DNA of 64,000 nt from CAVVAL01 sp963742725 (GTDB lineage: Bacteria; Actinomycetota; Actinomycetes; Mycobacteriales; Cryptosporangiaceae): assembly GCA_963742725.1 (NCBI GenBank), contig CAVUMX010000002.1:1-64000 (forward strand). The letters run 5' to 3'. A program made the position numbers and the translations under genes. Under the pieces are notes generated by a model, which was given only the letters and a program-made list of their open reading frames with translations, was not told the DNA's origin and ran no database searches. This document shows positions 40,949-49,380 of this stretch, in pieces. Each line of letters begins with the position of its first letter. Within the stretch, counting starts at the first letter, position 1.

Positions 40949-41848
40949 GTGACAAGTGTCGTCACCGGCGCGGCAGGCTTCATCGGCCAGGCGCTCGTAC
41001 GGGCTCTGATCGCTGCCGGCGACCGCGTGATCGGCATCGACCGCGACCCCCAACCGTCCCTCGACGGGCTCACCGCCTACACCGCCGACCTGCTCGACGG
41101 CGACCCCGCTGCCCGGGCCGCGCTCGCCGGCGCCGACCGGGTGTTCCACCTCGCCGGATGCCCCGGAGTCCGGGACGAGCGACCCGGCATCGAAGCCCGC
41201 CGGTACCGCGACAACGTGCTCGCCACCGCCGCCGTCCTCGCGGACGTGCCGGTGGCGACACCGCTGGTGCTCACGTCGTCGTCGTCCGTGTACGGCGGCA
41301 CCAGCACCAGCCGGCCCAGCGCCGAGACCGACCGGCTCCGCCCGCGCGGCGGGTACGCCCGCAGCAAGATCGACGCCGAACGGCTCTGCGCGGCCCGGAT
41401 CGACGCCGGCGCGCCGACGGTCGTCGCCAGGCCGTTCACGGTCGCCGGCGAAGGCCAGCGTCCCGACATGGCGCTGTCGCTGTGGATCTCGCTGGCCCGC
41501 GCCGGGGAGCCGCTCCGGGTCCTCGGTTCGGCGCAGCGGACCCGTGACCTGACGGACGTCCACCAGGCGGCCCTGGCGCTCGTCGCCCTCAGCGACGGCC
41601 AGGCCGGCGGCGTCGTGAACCTCGGCACCGGTACGGGCCACTCGATCGCCCAGATGGTCGCCGCCGTCGCCGCCGCGCTCGACACCGACGTCCGGACCTA
41701 TGTGGAGCCGGCCCGGGACGTGGAACCGTCCGACACGCTCGCCGACACCCGCGCCCTGCGCGCCCGGATCGGCTGGGTCCCCGAGACCGACCTGACCGCG
41801 CTCGTCGCCCGCCAGGCCGCGTCCCTCCCGCTCGGGGTAGGGGCGTGA
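40949..41848 (+). CDS. NAD-dependent epimerase/dehydratase (extended SDR)
   Basis: A 299-residue extended short-chain dehydrogenase. VVTGAAGFIGQALVRALIA is the NAD-binding glycine motif, TSSSSVYGG and GYARSK give the serine and Tyr-x-x-x-Lys of the active site. It probably modifies a nucleotide sugar. GTG start with GGGGGTGAAGC upstream. It is the first gene after the iron box and overlaps the following membrane protein gene (TGATG), then the 46-residue lipoprotein and the iron importer follow with similar overlaps, suggesting one transcript. Confidence 0.88.
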   Translation: MTSVVTGAAGFIGQALVRALIAAGDRVIGIDRDPQPSLDGLTAYTADLLDGDPAARAALAGADRVFHLAGCPGVRDERPGIEARRYRDNVLATAAVLADVPVATPLVLTSSSSVYGGTSTSRPSAETDRLRPRGGYARSKIDAERLCAARIDAGAPTVVARPFTVAGEGQRPDMALSLWISLARAGEPLRVLGSAQRTRDLTDVHQAALALVALSDGQAGGVVNLGTGTGHSIAQMVAAVAAALDTDVRTYVEPARDVEPSDTLADTRALRARIGWVPETDLTALVARQAASLPLGVGA

Positions 41849-43287
41849 TGACCAACCTCGCGGCCGGCGGCGCGGCCACCGGGCGGCTCCGGGGCGCCAT
41901 GGTGCTGGTGTTCCTGCTGGCCGTGGTGGCCGCCGCGCTGGGGATCGGCGTGCGGGCGGCGGACGCCGGGCACGTCGCGGTCGACGAGCCCCAGTACGTG
42001 CTCACCGCGCTGAGCCTCGCCGAGGACGGCGACCTCGACATCTCCGACGAGCTGGCCGAGGAACGCTGGCGGGTGTTCTTCGACAAGTCGCTGCCCGTGC
42101 AGACGGCCGTCCTGGACGGCGGCCGCCAGATCAGCCCGCACGATCCGCTGCTGCCGATCCTGATCGCGGCACCGATGGGGCTCGGCGGCTGGGTGGCCGT
42201 GAAGTTCACGCTCGCCGGACTCGGAGGGCTGCTGGCTGCGCTGACGCTATGGGTCGCCGTCCGCCGGTTCGGCATCGGGCTCGGCCTGGCCACGGCGGGT
42301 GTCGGTGTGGCGGCGGCGTCCGCTCCGTTCGCTGTCTACGGGCAGCAGATCTACCCAGAACTTCCCGCGGCGGTACTGGTGGTGGCGGCGGTCGCGGCTC
42401 TGACGGGGGTCCGTGACCACCGCCACCTGGTGCTGCTCGGCGCCACGGTCAGCGCGTTGCCGTGGCTGTCGGTCAAGTACGCGCCGGTCGCCGCCGTCCT
42501 GGCGCTGCTCGGCGTCCTCGCGTGGCGGACCCAGCGCCGGGACGCGGCGGTCTTCGCCGGCGCGCTGGCGCTCATGGGCGTCCTGTTCCTGGTCGTGCAC
42601 CAGATCGTGTGGGGCGGCTGGACCGCGTACGCCACCGGCGACCACTTCCAGCAGATCGGCGAGTTCGGCGTGATGGGCACCGACCCGTCGTACGGCGGGC
42701 GGGCGCTGCGCCTCGCCGGGCTGCTCGTCGACCGGGGCTACGGCATCGTCGCGTGGCAGCCGGCATGGCTGCTGCTCGTACCGGCGGCCGCCGCGCTCGC
42801 CGTCCGGCGGCCGCGCCACTGGCTCGCGCTCGCCGCGCCGCTCGCCGCCGGCTGGCTGGTCGCCACGTTCGTCGCCCTGACCATGCACGGCCACTGGTGG
42901 CCCGGACGTCAGCTCGTCGTCGTCCTGCCCCTCGCGCTGCTGATCATCCTCGCGTTCCTCGAACCGGCCGGCCGCGTGCTGCGGACGACCGCCGGGGTCC
43001 TCGGCGCCGCCGGGGTGGTCACGTACGCGTGGCTCCTCGTCGACGGGTGGGCGCGCGAGGTCACGTGGGTGTCGCGGTTCGAGGCCGTCGACGCGCCGAC
43101 CTACCGGCTCCTGCGTCCCCTGCTGCCCGACTACCGCGCCGACTACTGGGCGCTGCACCTCACCTGGCTCGCCGCGCTCGCCGTCCTCGGCTATCTCGGC
43201 GCGCGGGCCCCCCGAACTCCGGCCGGGGCGCCGTCCCCACCGGTGGCTGATGCACCTGACCCCGTTTCGAAGGGAAGCTCACGATGA
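41845..43287 (+). CDS. Polytopic membrane protein, GT-C-like
   Basis: A 480-residue integral membrane protein with about ten hydrophobic helices. After the first helix a loop reads DEPQYVLTALSLAEDGDLDI; an acidic pair in this loop is typical of GT-C fold glycosyltransferases that use polyprenyl-phosphate sugars. HGHWWPGRQL occurs near residue 350. Exact family is uncertain, and a transporter is not excluded. Starts GTG/ATG at 41845/41848, overlapping the SDR stop; its own stop overlaps the tiny lipoprotein start (ATGA), so translation appears coupled along the run. Confidence 0.72.
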   Translation: MMTNLAAGGAATGRLRGAMVLVFLLAVVAAALGIGVRAADAGHVAVDEPQYVLTALSLAEDGDLDISDELAEERWRVFFDKSLPVQTAVLDGGRQISPHDPLLPILIAAPMGLGGWVAVKFTLAGLGGLLAALTLWVAVRRFGIGLGLATAGVGVAAASAPFAVYGQQIYPELPAAVLVVAAVAALTGVRDHRHLVLLGATVSALPWLSVKYAPVAAVLALLGVLAWRTQRRDAAVFAGALALMGVLFLVVHQIVWGGWTAYATGDHFQQIGEFGVMGTDPSYGGRALRLAGLLVDRGYGIVAWQPAWLLLVPAAAALAVRRPRHWLALAAPLAAGWLVATFVALTMHGHWWPGRQLVVVLPLALLIILAFLEPAGRVLRTTAGVLGAAGVVTYAWLLVDGWAREVTWVSRFEAVDAPTYRLLRPLLPDYRADYWALHLTWLAALAVLGYLGARAPRTPAGAPSPPVADAPDPVSKGSSR

Positions 43288-43424
43288 CGAGTAAGCCCCG
43301 CCGGATCCTCAGCGCGATCGCCGCGCTGTTCGCGGCCCTCACCCTCACGTTCGCCGTCAGCGCCTGCGGCGGTGGCGACGACGGCTCCGACTCCGGTTCT
43401 GAGTCGGAGTCGAGTTCCGAATAA
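43284..43424 (+). CDS. 46-residue predicted lipoprotein with acidic Ser/Asp/Glu tail
   Basis: ATG at 43284 has GAAGGGAAG upstream and overlaps the stop of the preceding gene. The product has a basic start (MTSKPRRIL), one hydrophobic helix and a lipobox VSAC, so the mature peptide is about 19 residues: cysteine, GGG and then DDGSDSGSESESSSE. Third positions are almost all G or C. Such an acidic tail could bind cations. It stands just before the ferric-iron binding protein gene, separated by a 10-bp stem-loop. No family known to me. Confidence 0.7.
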   Translation: MTSKPRRILSAIAALFAALTLTFAVSACGGGDDGSDSGSESESSSE

Positions 43425-43434
43425 CCGTCGTGCC

Positions 43435-43459
43435 GGCGGCGGGCACCGCGCCCGCCGCC
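43435..43459 (+). promoter_or_regulatory. Intercistronic stem-loop before the iron-binding protein gene
   Basis: GGCGGCGGGC and GCCCGCCGCC pair perfectly over 10 bp around the loop ACCGC. It sits between the tiny lipoprotein stop and the AGGAGGAACC ribosome site of the substrate-binding protein. It could stabilise the downstream mRNA or partly end transcription, setting different amounts of the two products. No T run follows. Confidence 0.55.
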
Positions 43460-43478
43460 CCGTAACTCAGGAGGAACC

Positions 43479-44495
43479 ATGTCCCGCCTTCTGGCGGCCG
43501 TCCTCGTCGCCACGCTCACCGTGCCGCTCGCCGCCTGCGGCGGCGACGGGAACGAGGTCGACGCGAGCAAGCTCGTCATCTACTCCGGACGCCAGGAGAA
43601 CCTCGTCGGCGACCTCATCGAGCAGTTCGAGAAGGACTCCGGCATCGAGGTGTCCGTCCGCTACGGCAACACCGCCCAGCTCGCGGCCCAGCTCCTCGAA
43701 GAGGGCGACAAGACCAAGGCCGACGTCTACTTCTCCCAGGACGGCGGCGCGCTCGGCGCACTCGGCAAGGCCGGGCGCCTCACCCCCCTGCCGCAGCCCG
43801 TGCTCGACACCGTGCCGGCGAAGTACCGCGCGAAGAACGGCACGTGGATCGGCACGTCCGGCCGGGCACGCGTCATCGTCTACGACCCCAAGCAGGTGCC
43901 CGAGGCCGACGTCCCCGACAGCGTCTTCGAGCTGACCGACCCGAAGTGGAAGGGCAAGGTCGGCATCGCGCCCAGCAACGCGTCGTTCGAGTCGTTCGTC
44001 ACCGCGATCCGCGTCCTCAAGGGCGACGAGGCGGCCAGGAAGTGGCTCGCGGACATGAAGGCCAACGACGTCGAGACCTACGACAACAACATCGCGATCC
44101 TCAACGCGGCCGAGGACGGCGTGATCGCCCTCGGGCTCATCAACCACTACTACTGGTACGAGCAGGTCGCCGAGGAGGGGAAGGACAAGGTGCCGGCCCG
44201 GCTCAAGTTCCTGCCCGGCGGCGACGCGGGCGCACTGGTCAACGTCGGCGGCGCGGCCATCCTCAAGGGCACGGACCGCTCCGAGGAAGCCCAGAAGTTC
44301 GTCGAGTACCTGCTCTCGGCCAAGGGCCAGAAGTACTTCGCCGAGGAGACGTGGGAGTACCCGCTCGTCGCCGGTGTCGCGACCCCGGCCGACCTGCCCC
44401 CGCTCGACTCGCTCCAGTCGCCGGACATCGACCTGTCCGATCTCGACACGCTGGAGCAGACGCTCACGATGATCACCGACGCCGGCCTGGCGTAG
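43479..44495 (+). CDS. Fe(III) ABC transporter substrate-binding lipoprotein
   Basis: A 338-residue lipoprotein (lipobox PLAAC) of the FbpA/FutA-type ferric-binding family. Typical pieces are LVIYSGRQENLVGDLIEQFE at the start of the mature domain, VYFSQDGGALGAL, KVGIAPSNASFESFVTAI and the tyrosine-rich INHYYWYEQ, where adjacent tyrosines coordinate Fe(III) in this family. ATG preceded by AGGAGG. The permease follows four bases downstream and the ATPase after it. Iron as substrate is inferred from these tyrosines, supported by the iron box upstream of the gene run. Confidence 0.9.
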   Translation: MSRLLAAVLVATLTVPLAACGGDGNEVDASKLVIYSGRQENLVGDLIEQFEKDSGIEVSVRYGNTAQLAAQLLEEGDKTKADVYFSQDGGALGALGKAGRLTPLPQPVLDTVPAKYRAKNGTWIGTSGRARVIVYDPKQVPEADVPDSVFELTDPKWKGKVGIAPSNASFESFVTAIRVLKGDEAARKWLADMKANDVETYDNNIAILNAAEDGVIALGLINHYYWYEQVAEEGKDKVPARLKFLPGGDAGALVNVGGAAILKGTDRSEEAQKFVEYLLSAKGQKYFAEETWEYPLVAGVATPADLPPLDSLQSPDIDLSDLDTLEQTLTMITDAGLA

Positions 44496-44499
44496 CGCC

Positions 44500-46167
44500 A
44501 TGGGCACCCCCGCCGAGTTTCGGACTTTTGAGGGTTCCGCGGCCGCCGCGACCCTCAAAAGTCCGAAGGTGGGGGCGCCGCTGGTGCTGCTCGTACCGGC
44601 GGCGGTCGCGGCCGGCGTGGCGCTGCTGCCGCTCGTGTACGTCGGCGTGCGGGCCTCCGAACGCGGCTTCGGGACGGTTGCCGACGTGCTGCTGCGCGAG
44701 CGGACGGCCCGTCTGATCGGCCGCAGCCTCGCCCTCGCCGGCACGGTGACCGTCGCGTGCCTGGTGATCGGCGTCGTCCTCGCGTGCCTGGTGACGCGGT
44801 TCCGGCTGCCGGGGCGGCGGGCGTGGAGCGTCGCGCTGGCGTTGCCGCTGGCCGTACCGTCCTATGTGGCCGCGTTCGCCTGGCTGTCGCTGTTCCCCGG
44901 GTTCGGCGGGTTCACCGGGTCGGCGCTGGTCCTGACGCTGTCGTCGTACCCGTATGTGTACCTGCCGGTCGTCGCCGCGATGGAGCGGATCGATCCGGCC
45001 ATGGAAGAGGTGTCGCGTGCGCTCGGCCGCGGCCCGGTCCGGACGTTCGTCGCGATCACCCTGCGGCACGTCCGCCCGGCGGCGCTGGCGGGCGGGCTGC
45101 TCGTCGCGCTGTACGTGCTGTCGGACTTCGGTGCCGTCGCGCTGCTGCGGTACGACGTGTTCACCCGCGTCATCTACTCGTCCTACCGGTCGAGCTTCGA
45201 CCGGACGCCGGCCGCGATCCTGAGCTGCGTCCTCGTCGTCCTGACCGTGCTGATCGTCTGGGCCGAGAGCCGGACCCGGGGCCGCGCGACGTACGCCCGC
45301 CTCGGCGCCGGCGCCGCCCGGCAGGCGTCCCGGGTCGCGCTCGGCGCCTGGTCGGTACCGGCCCTGGCCGTGTGCGCGGCCGTCGGCGGTCTCGCCCTCG
45401 GCGTGCCGTTCGGGTCCCTCGCGTACTGGCTGGCCACCGGCAGCTCCGCCGGCATCGACCTCCCCGAGCTGGTCACGGCCGGGGGCAGCACGCTCACCGT
45501 CTCGGCGCTCGGCGCGCTGCTCACGACCGTCCTGGCGATCCCGGTCGGCGTGCTGGCCGCGCGGTACCGGGGCCGGACGCCGCGCGTCCTGGAGCAGGCG
45601 TCGTACGCCGGCCACGCGCTGCCGGGGATCGTCGTCGCGCTGGCGCTCGTGTTCCTGTCCGTCCGGTACGCCTACCCGCTCTACCAGCGGACGCCCGTCC
45701 TCGTACTCGCGTACGCCGTGCTGTTCCTGCCGGCCGCCGTCGGGGCGGTCCGGGCGTCGGTCGCCCAGTCGCCACCGGTGCTGGAGGAACTGGCGCGCTC
45801 GCTCGGCCGCACCCCGGCCGGTGCCCTGCGGACGGTCACCCTGCCGCTCGCCGGCCCGGGGATCGCCGCCGGCGCCGCGCTCACCGTCCTGACCTGTATG
45901 AAGGAACTGCCGGCGACACTGCTGCTGCGCCCGACCGGTATGGAGACACTCGCCACCGAGCTGTGGAGCCAGACCGAAGTCGGCGCGTACGGGGCCGCCG
46001 CGCCGTACGCCGCCGCGCTGGTCCTGCTCGCCGCCCTGCCGACGTTCCTGCTGAGCCGCCGTAGCCCTACCGCCCACTCTCGGACTTTTGAGGGTTCGCG
46101 GCGTCCGCCGACCCTCAAGAGTCCGAAACTCGGGGCGGTAACGAGCGGAGGTGACCTGAGTGAGTGA
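44500..46167 (+). CDS. Iron ABC transporter permease, two-domain, with repeat R at both ends
   Basis: A 555-residue FbpB/ThiP-type permease with about twelve helices in two homologous halves, each with the EAA loop (MEEVSRALGRGPVRTF and LEELARSLGRTPAGAL) that contacts the ATPase. Both termini come from repeat R: residues 8-24 read FRTFEGSAAAATLKSPK and near the C-terminus RTFEGSRRPPTLKSPKLG recurs in the same frame. Homologous sequence spans only the part between. ATG at 44500 lies four bases past the upstream stop with weak ribosome site; a GTG at 44569 would omit most of the first repeat. Overlaps the ATPase start. Confidence 0.88.
   Translation: MGTPAEFRTFEGSAAAATLKSPKVGAPLVLLVPAAVAAGVALLPLVYVGVRASERGFGTVADVLLRERTARLIGRSLALAGTVTVACLVIGVVLACLVTRFRLPGRRAWSVALALPLAVPSYVAAFAWLSLFPGFGGFTGSALVLTLSSYPYVYLPVVAAMERIDPAMEEVSRALGRGPVRTFVAITLRHVRPAALAGGLLVALYVLSDFGAVALLRYDVFTRVIYSSYRSSFDRTPAAILSCVLVVLTVLIVWAESRTRGRATYARLGAGAARQASRVALGAWSVPALAVCAAVGGLALGVPFGSLAYWLATGSSAGIDLPELVTAGGSTLTVSALGALLTTVLAIPVGVLAARYRGRTPRVLEQASYAGHALPGIVVALALVFLSVRYAYPLYQRTPVLVLAYAVLFLPAAVGAVRASVAQSPPVLEELARSLGRTPAGALRTVTLPLAGPGIAAGAALTVLTCMKELPATLLLRPTGMETLATELWSQTEVGAYGAAAPYAAALVLLAALPTFLLSRRSPTAHSRTFEGSRRPPTLKSPKLGAVTSGGDLSE
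44511..44575. repeat. Palindromic repeat family R, copy 3 (in coding sequence)
   Basis: Left arm ends in the GAGTTTCGG type and reaches 44534; right arm 44552-44575 ends GAAGGTGGGGGC. The loop of 17 nt is TTCCGCGGCCGCCGCGA. It covers the 5' codons of the ABC permease and stays open in its frame. Confidence 0.88.
46071..46137. repeat. Palindromic repeat family R, copy 4 (in coding sequence)
   Basis: Left arm 46071-46094, right arm 46112-46137, loop of 17 nt TTCGCGGCGTCCGCCGA. Left outer end is CCCACTCTCGG, right end the AAACTCGGGG type. One base of the core differs (CTCAAGAG). It covers the 3' codons of the permease and ends 23 bp before the ATPase start. Confidence 0.88.
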
Positions 46168-47158
46168 ACTTATCGTGGCCGGGCTCGTGAAGAGCTTCGG
46201 CGACACACCGGTCCTGCGCGGGCTCGACCTCACCGTGCCGCAGGGGAAGCTGGTCGCCGTCCTCGGCCCGTCCGGCTGCGGCAAGACCACGCTGCTGCGG
46301 ATCGTGGCCGGCTTCGAGACCGCCGATGCCGGCAGCGTCGTGATCGGCGGGCGGACGGTCACGTCGCTCCCGCCGGAGCGGCGCCGGATCGGCGTCGTCC
46401 CGCAGGAAGGCGCCCTGTTCCCCCACCTGTCCGTGGCGGGGAACGTCGCGTTCGGACTCCCCCGTGGCGGGCGCGGTGCCAGGGTCGCCGAGATGCTGGA
46501 ACTCGTCGGGCTCGCGGGGTACGGGGACCGGATGCCACACGAACTGTCCGGCGGGCAGCAGCAGCGGGTCGCGGTCGCGCGGGCCCTCGCGCCGTCGCCG
46601 GCACTGGTCCTGCTGGACGAGCCGTTCAGCGCGCTGGACACGGGGCTGCGGGCAACGTTGCGCGAGGACGTCCGCACCGCGCTGCACACCGCCGACGCGA
46701 CCGCCGTGATCGTCACCCACGACCAGCAGGAGGCGCTGTCGATGGCCGACCTGGTGGCCGTCGTGCGGGACGGGCGCGTCGTGCAGTCGGCCGTGCCCGC
46801 CGACCTGTACGCGGCGCCGGGCGATGTCGGGGTCGCGATGTTCGTCGGCGACGCGGTGGTCCTCGACGCGACCGCGCGCGACGGGTTCGCCGAGTGCGCG
46901 CTCGGACGGCTACCCGTGCGACGGGGCACCGGCACCGGGACGGTCGTGGTCCGGCCCGAGCAGATCGTCATCGGCACGAACGGGAACGGCACGCCCGCCC
47001 AGGTCATGGGCAGCGTGTTCTACGGGCACGACGCGATGGTCCGGCTGGCCGTCGGCGGCACCGAGATCATCGCCCGGATCCAGGGCGGCCACGGCCCGGA
47101 CTCCGGCAGCGACGTCACACTGCGGGTCGCGGGTCCGGTGTCGTTCTTCCCGGGCTGA
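46160..47158 (+). CDS. Iron ABC transporter ATP-binding protein
   Basis: A 332-residue ATPase of the CUT1/FbpC type. Walker A is GPSGCGKTT (36-44), the signature LSGGQQQRVAVARAL, Walker B VLLDEPFSALD and the switch histidine VTHDQQEA; a TOBE-like C-terminal domain follows (VVRPEQIVIGTNGNG). It powers uptake through the permease upstream, with which it overlaps by eight bases. GTG start with GGAGGTGA upstream. Its last 44 bases overlap the convergent YibE/F gene, so the two mRNAs are complementary there. Confidence 0.92.
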   Translation: MSELIVAGLVKSFGDTPVLRGLDLTVPQGKLVAVLGPSGCGKTTLLRIVAGFETADAGSVVIGGRTVTSLPPERRRIGVVPQEGALFPHLSVAGNVAFGLPRGGRGARVAEMLELVGLAGYGDRMPHELSGGQQQRVAVARALAPSPALVLLDEPFSALDTGLRATLREDVRTALHTADATAVIVTHDQQEALSMADLVAVVRDGRVVQSAVPADLYAAPGDVGVAMFVGDAVVLDATARDGFAECALGRLPVRRGTGTGTVVVRPEQIVIGTNGNGTPAQVMGSVFYGHDAMVRLAVGGTEIIARIQGGHGPDSGSDVTLRVAGPVSFFPG

Positions 47159-48344
47159 CGTCCTCCGTCTTGACGCGAGCCACCAGCACCGCCAGCGCGG
47201 TCGTGATCGGCACCGACGCGACGAGCCCGACCGTGCCGACCGCCGACCGGACGATCTCCTGCGCCAGGAACTGGTTCGTCAGCAGCTCGCCGATCGGCTG
47301 GTCGCCGACCGTGATCAGCAGCAGCAGCGGAAGCGACGCGCCCGCGTAGGCGAGGACGATCGTGTTGACCGCCGACGCGACGTGCGCCCGCCCGACCCGC
47401 GTCGCCGACCGGTACAGCTCCCAGCGGCTCATGCCGGACGTCCGGGACAGCTCGGCGACCGTCATCGCCTGCGTCACCGTGACGTCGTCGAGGACGCCGA
47501 GCGAGCCGATGATGATGCCGGCCAGCAGCAGGCCGCGCATGTCGACGTTGCCCTGGAACGCCGCGAGGAAGGCGCTCTGCTCGTCGCCGACGCCGGTCAG
47601 CTCGGTGAACGCGGTGAAGGCGGCGCCGAGCACCCCGGTGAGCACCAGGCTGGCGAGCGTGCCGAGGATCGCGACGGACGTATGGACGTTGACGCCGTGC
47701 GTCAGGTACAGCACGACGAACATGATCAGCGCCGAACCGACCACCGCGACCATCAGCGGCGGCTGTCCTGTGAGGATCGCCGGGATCACGAACAGCAGCA
47801 GGACGCCGAAGCTGACGGCCAGGCCGGCGATCGCGCTGAGCCCTCGCCACCGGCCGAACGCGATGATCGCCGCCGCCGCGAGCGCCAGCAGCCACAGCAG
47901 CGGCTTGCCCCGCTGGTGGTCGATGACCGTGTACGAGTCTGTACCGGCGTCGGTGAGGTGGAGCAGGACGACGTCGTCGCCCGAGTGCAGCGCCGGCGCC
48001 CCGGGACCGTTCGGCAGCTCGACCGTGACGGTCTTGCCGCTGGCCGCTCCCTCGGTGATCCGGACCGTCGCCGAACCGCACCGGCGCGACTCAGCCGGCG
48101 TGCCCTCCAGCGACGGATCGCCCTCGACGCACGGCTGCTCGACGACCTTGGTCACCTCGCCCCGGGCGCGTTCCTGCTCGCCGCCGCCCTGACGCTTCTC
48201 CACGTCGCCGGGCCAGAGCGCGATGAGCCCGACGACTGTCGCGACCATCGCGGGGATGAGGACCGCCATGACGATCCGGCGGGTCCGCTCCGAGGCGGGC
48301 GGCAGGTTCACGTCGTGGCTGTGAGCGGCCACCGGCGTGGCCAC
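47115..48344 (-). CDS. YibE/F family membrane protein
   Basis: A 409-residue membrane protein of the YibE/F-like family. One N-terminal helix, an extracytoplasmic domain of about 80 residues (VRITEGAASGKTVTVELPNG), then seven or so helices with the conserved GVLDDVTVTQAMTVAEL and LYRSATRVGRAHVASAVNTIVLAYAGASLP. Family function is unknown; in Lactococcus homologues occur near stress genes. GTG start with histidines following (AAHSHD), possibly metal-linked. The 167 bp to the next start contain its promoter region. Confidence 0.9.
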   Translation of the reverse strand: MATPVAAHSHDVNLPPASERTRRIVMAVLIPAMVATVVGLIALWPGDVEKRQGGGEQERARGEVTKVVEQPCVEGDPSLEGTPAESRRCGSATVRITEGAASGKTVTVELPNGPGAPALHSGDDVVLLHLTDAGTDSYTVIDHQRGKPLLWLLALAAAAIIAFGRWRGLSAIAGLAVSFGVLLLFVIPAILTGQPPLMVAVVGSALIMFVVLYLTHGVNVHTSVAILGTLASLVLTGVLGAAFTAFTELTGVGDEQSAFLAAFQGNVDMRGLLLAGIIIGSLGVLDDVTVTQAMTVAELSRTSGMSRWELYRSATRVGRAHVASAVNTIVLAYAGASLPLLLLITVGDQPIGELLTNQFLAQEIVRSAVGTVGLVASVPITTALAVLVARVKTEDVSPGRTTPDPRPAV

Positions 48345-48511
48345 GCCGGCTCCGGGCTGCGGGGATTCAGTTGCGCACGACGCTATCTAACTCCTAGTTC
48401 CAGACACCGTTGAACCGACCTCGTTGCTCACGCGTACCACCCGTCACATGGATCGAGTGTGGTGCGCTGGTCATAGCGCACGTTGGGGGACGACGTGACA
48501 AGGAGCAATGG

Positions 48512-49363
48512 ATGCCCCGTTTCAGCAATGTGAGCCGGACGCGGAAGATCGCCACAATAGTCGGTGTCGTGGCGTTGGTCGGCGGCGGCATCGCACTCGC
48601 GACCGGCGTGAGCAACGCGGCCGAGTCGTGTGCCGGTCTCGACACCGCCCTCCAGAACAACCTGAACTTCATCGCGGGCCAGAAGGCGAACCCGGACGCG
48701 CAGTCCAACGCGCGTATCGCCAACCGGCAGGCCGTCGTCGACCTCATCCAGCAGCGCCGCCAGGCCGCCGGGTGTAACGGCAACGTGCAGGCCCAGCCGC
48801 AGGCCGGCAACCAGGCACGTGCCGGCAGCGGCGAGTCGTGTGCCGGGCTCGACCAGGCGCTCGCGAACAACCAGAACTTCATCGCCGGCCAGAAGGCGAA
48901 CCCGGACGCGCAGTCCAACGCGCGTATCGCCAACCGGCAGGCCGTCGTCGACCTCATCCAGCAGCGCCGCGCCGCCGCCGGATGCACCGGCAACAACGCC
49001 CCGGCGGAGGAAGAGGAAGAGGCCGAGGCTCCCGAGCAGGAGGCTCCGGCCGCGAACCCGCCGGCGAACAACAACCCGCCGGCCGCCAACCCGCCCGCCA
49101 ACAACAACGGTGGCGGCGCCGGTCGGCAGATCTGCCAGGGCTCGACCGTGACCACGACGGGCTCGGGCTCGGGTGCGCTCAGCAACCAGTTCCCGGTCGG
49201 CACCAAGATCCGGGTCACGAACCTGGACAACAACGCCTCCGTCGAGACCGAGGTCGTCGGCGCTGCGGGCAGCTGCATGCTCCTCAACGAGGCCACGTTC
49301 GCTCCGCTGCGGGCCTTCGCGAACAACCAGCTCATCCGCAACGCGCTCATCGAGCAGATCTAG
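48512..49363 (+). CDS. Secreted protein with duplicated Cys-bounded repeat and RlpA-like tail
   Basis: A 283-residue exported protein: signal peptide (IATIVGVVALVGGGIALATG), two nearly identical repeats of about 50 residues each beginning ESCAGLD and ending AAGC, an acidic and Pro/Asn-rich linker (EEEEEAEAPEQEAPAANPPA), and a C-terminal domain with two cysteines (GRQICQGSTVTT, GAAGSCMLL) that resembles an RlpA-type double-psi barrel. Probably cell-wall associated. ATG preceded by AAGGAG. A strong terminator follows. No family known for the repeat. Confidence 0.75.
   Translation: MPRFSNVSRTRKIATIVGVVALVGGGIALATGVSNAAESCAGLDTALQNNLNFIAGQKANPDAQSNARIANRQAVVDLIQQRRQAAGCNGNVQAQPQAGNQARAGSGESCAGLDQALANNQNFIAGQKANPDAQSNARIANRQAVVDLIQQRRAAAGCTGNNAPAEEEEEAEAPEQEAPAANPPANNNPPAANPPANNNGGGAGRQICQGSTVTTTGSGSGALSNQFPVGTKIRVTNLDNNASVETEVVGAAGSCMLLNEATFAPLRAFANNQLIRNALIEQI
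48623..48981 (+). repeat. Tandem 210-bp intragenic duplication
   Basis: Copies starting at 48623 and 48833 share long stretches with no difference, for example AACCCGGACGCGCAGTCCAA through the end of the repeat, including synonymous positions. The offset is 210 bp (70 codons). Identity at silent sites points to recent duplication or gene conversion. Confidence 0.8.
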
Positions 49364-49380
49364 CAGGTCCCCCACGGAGG

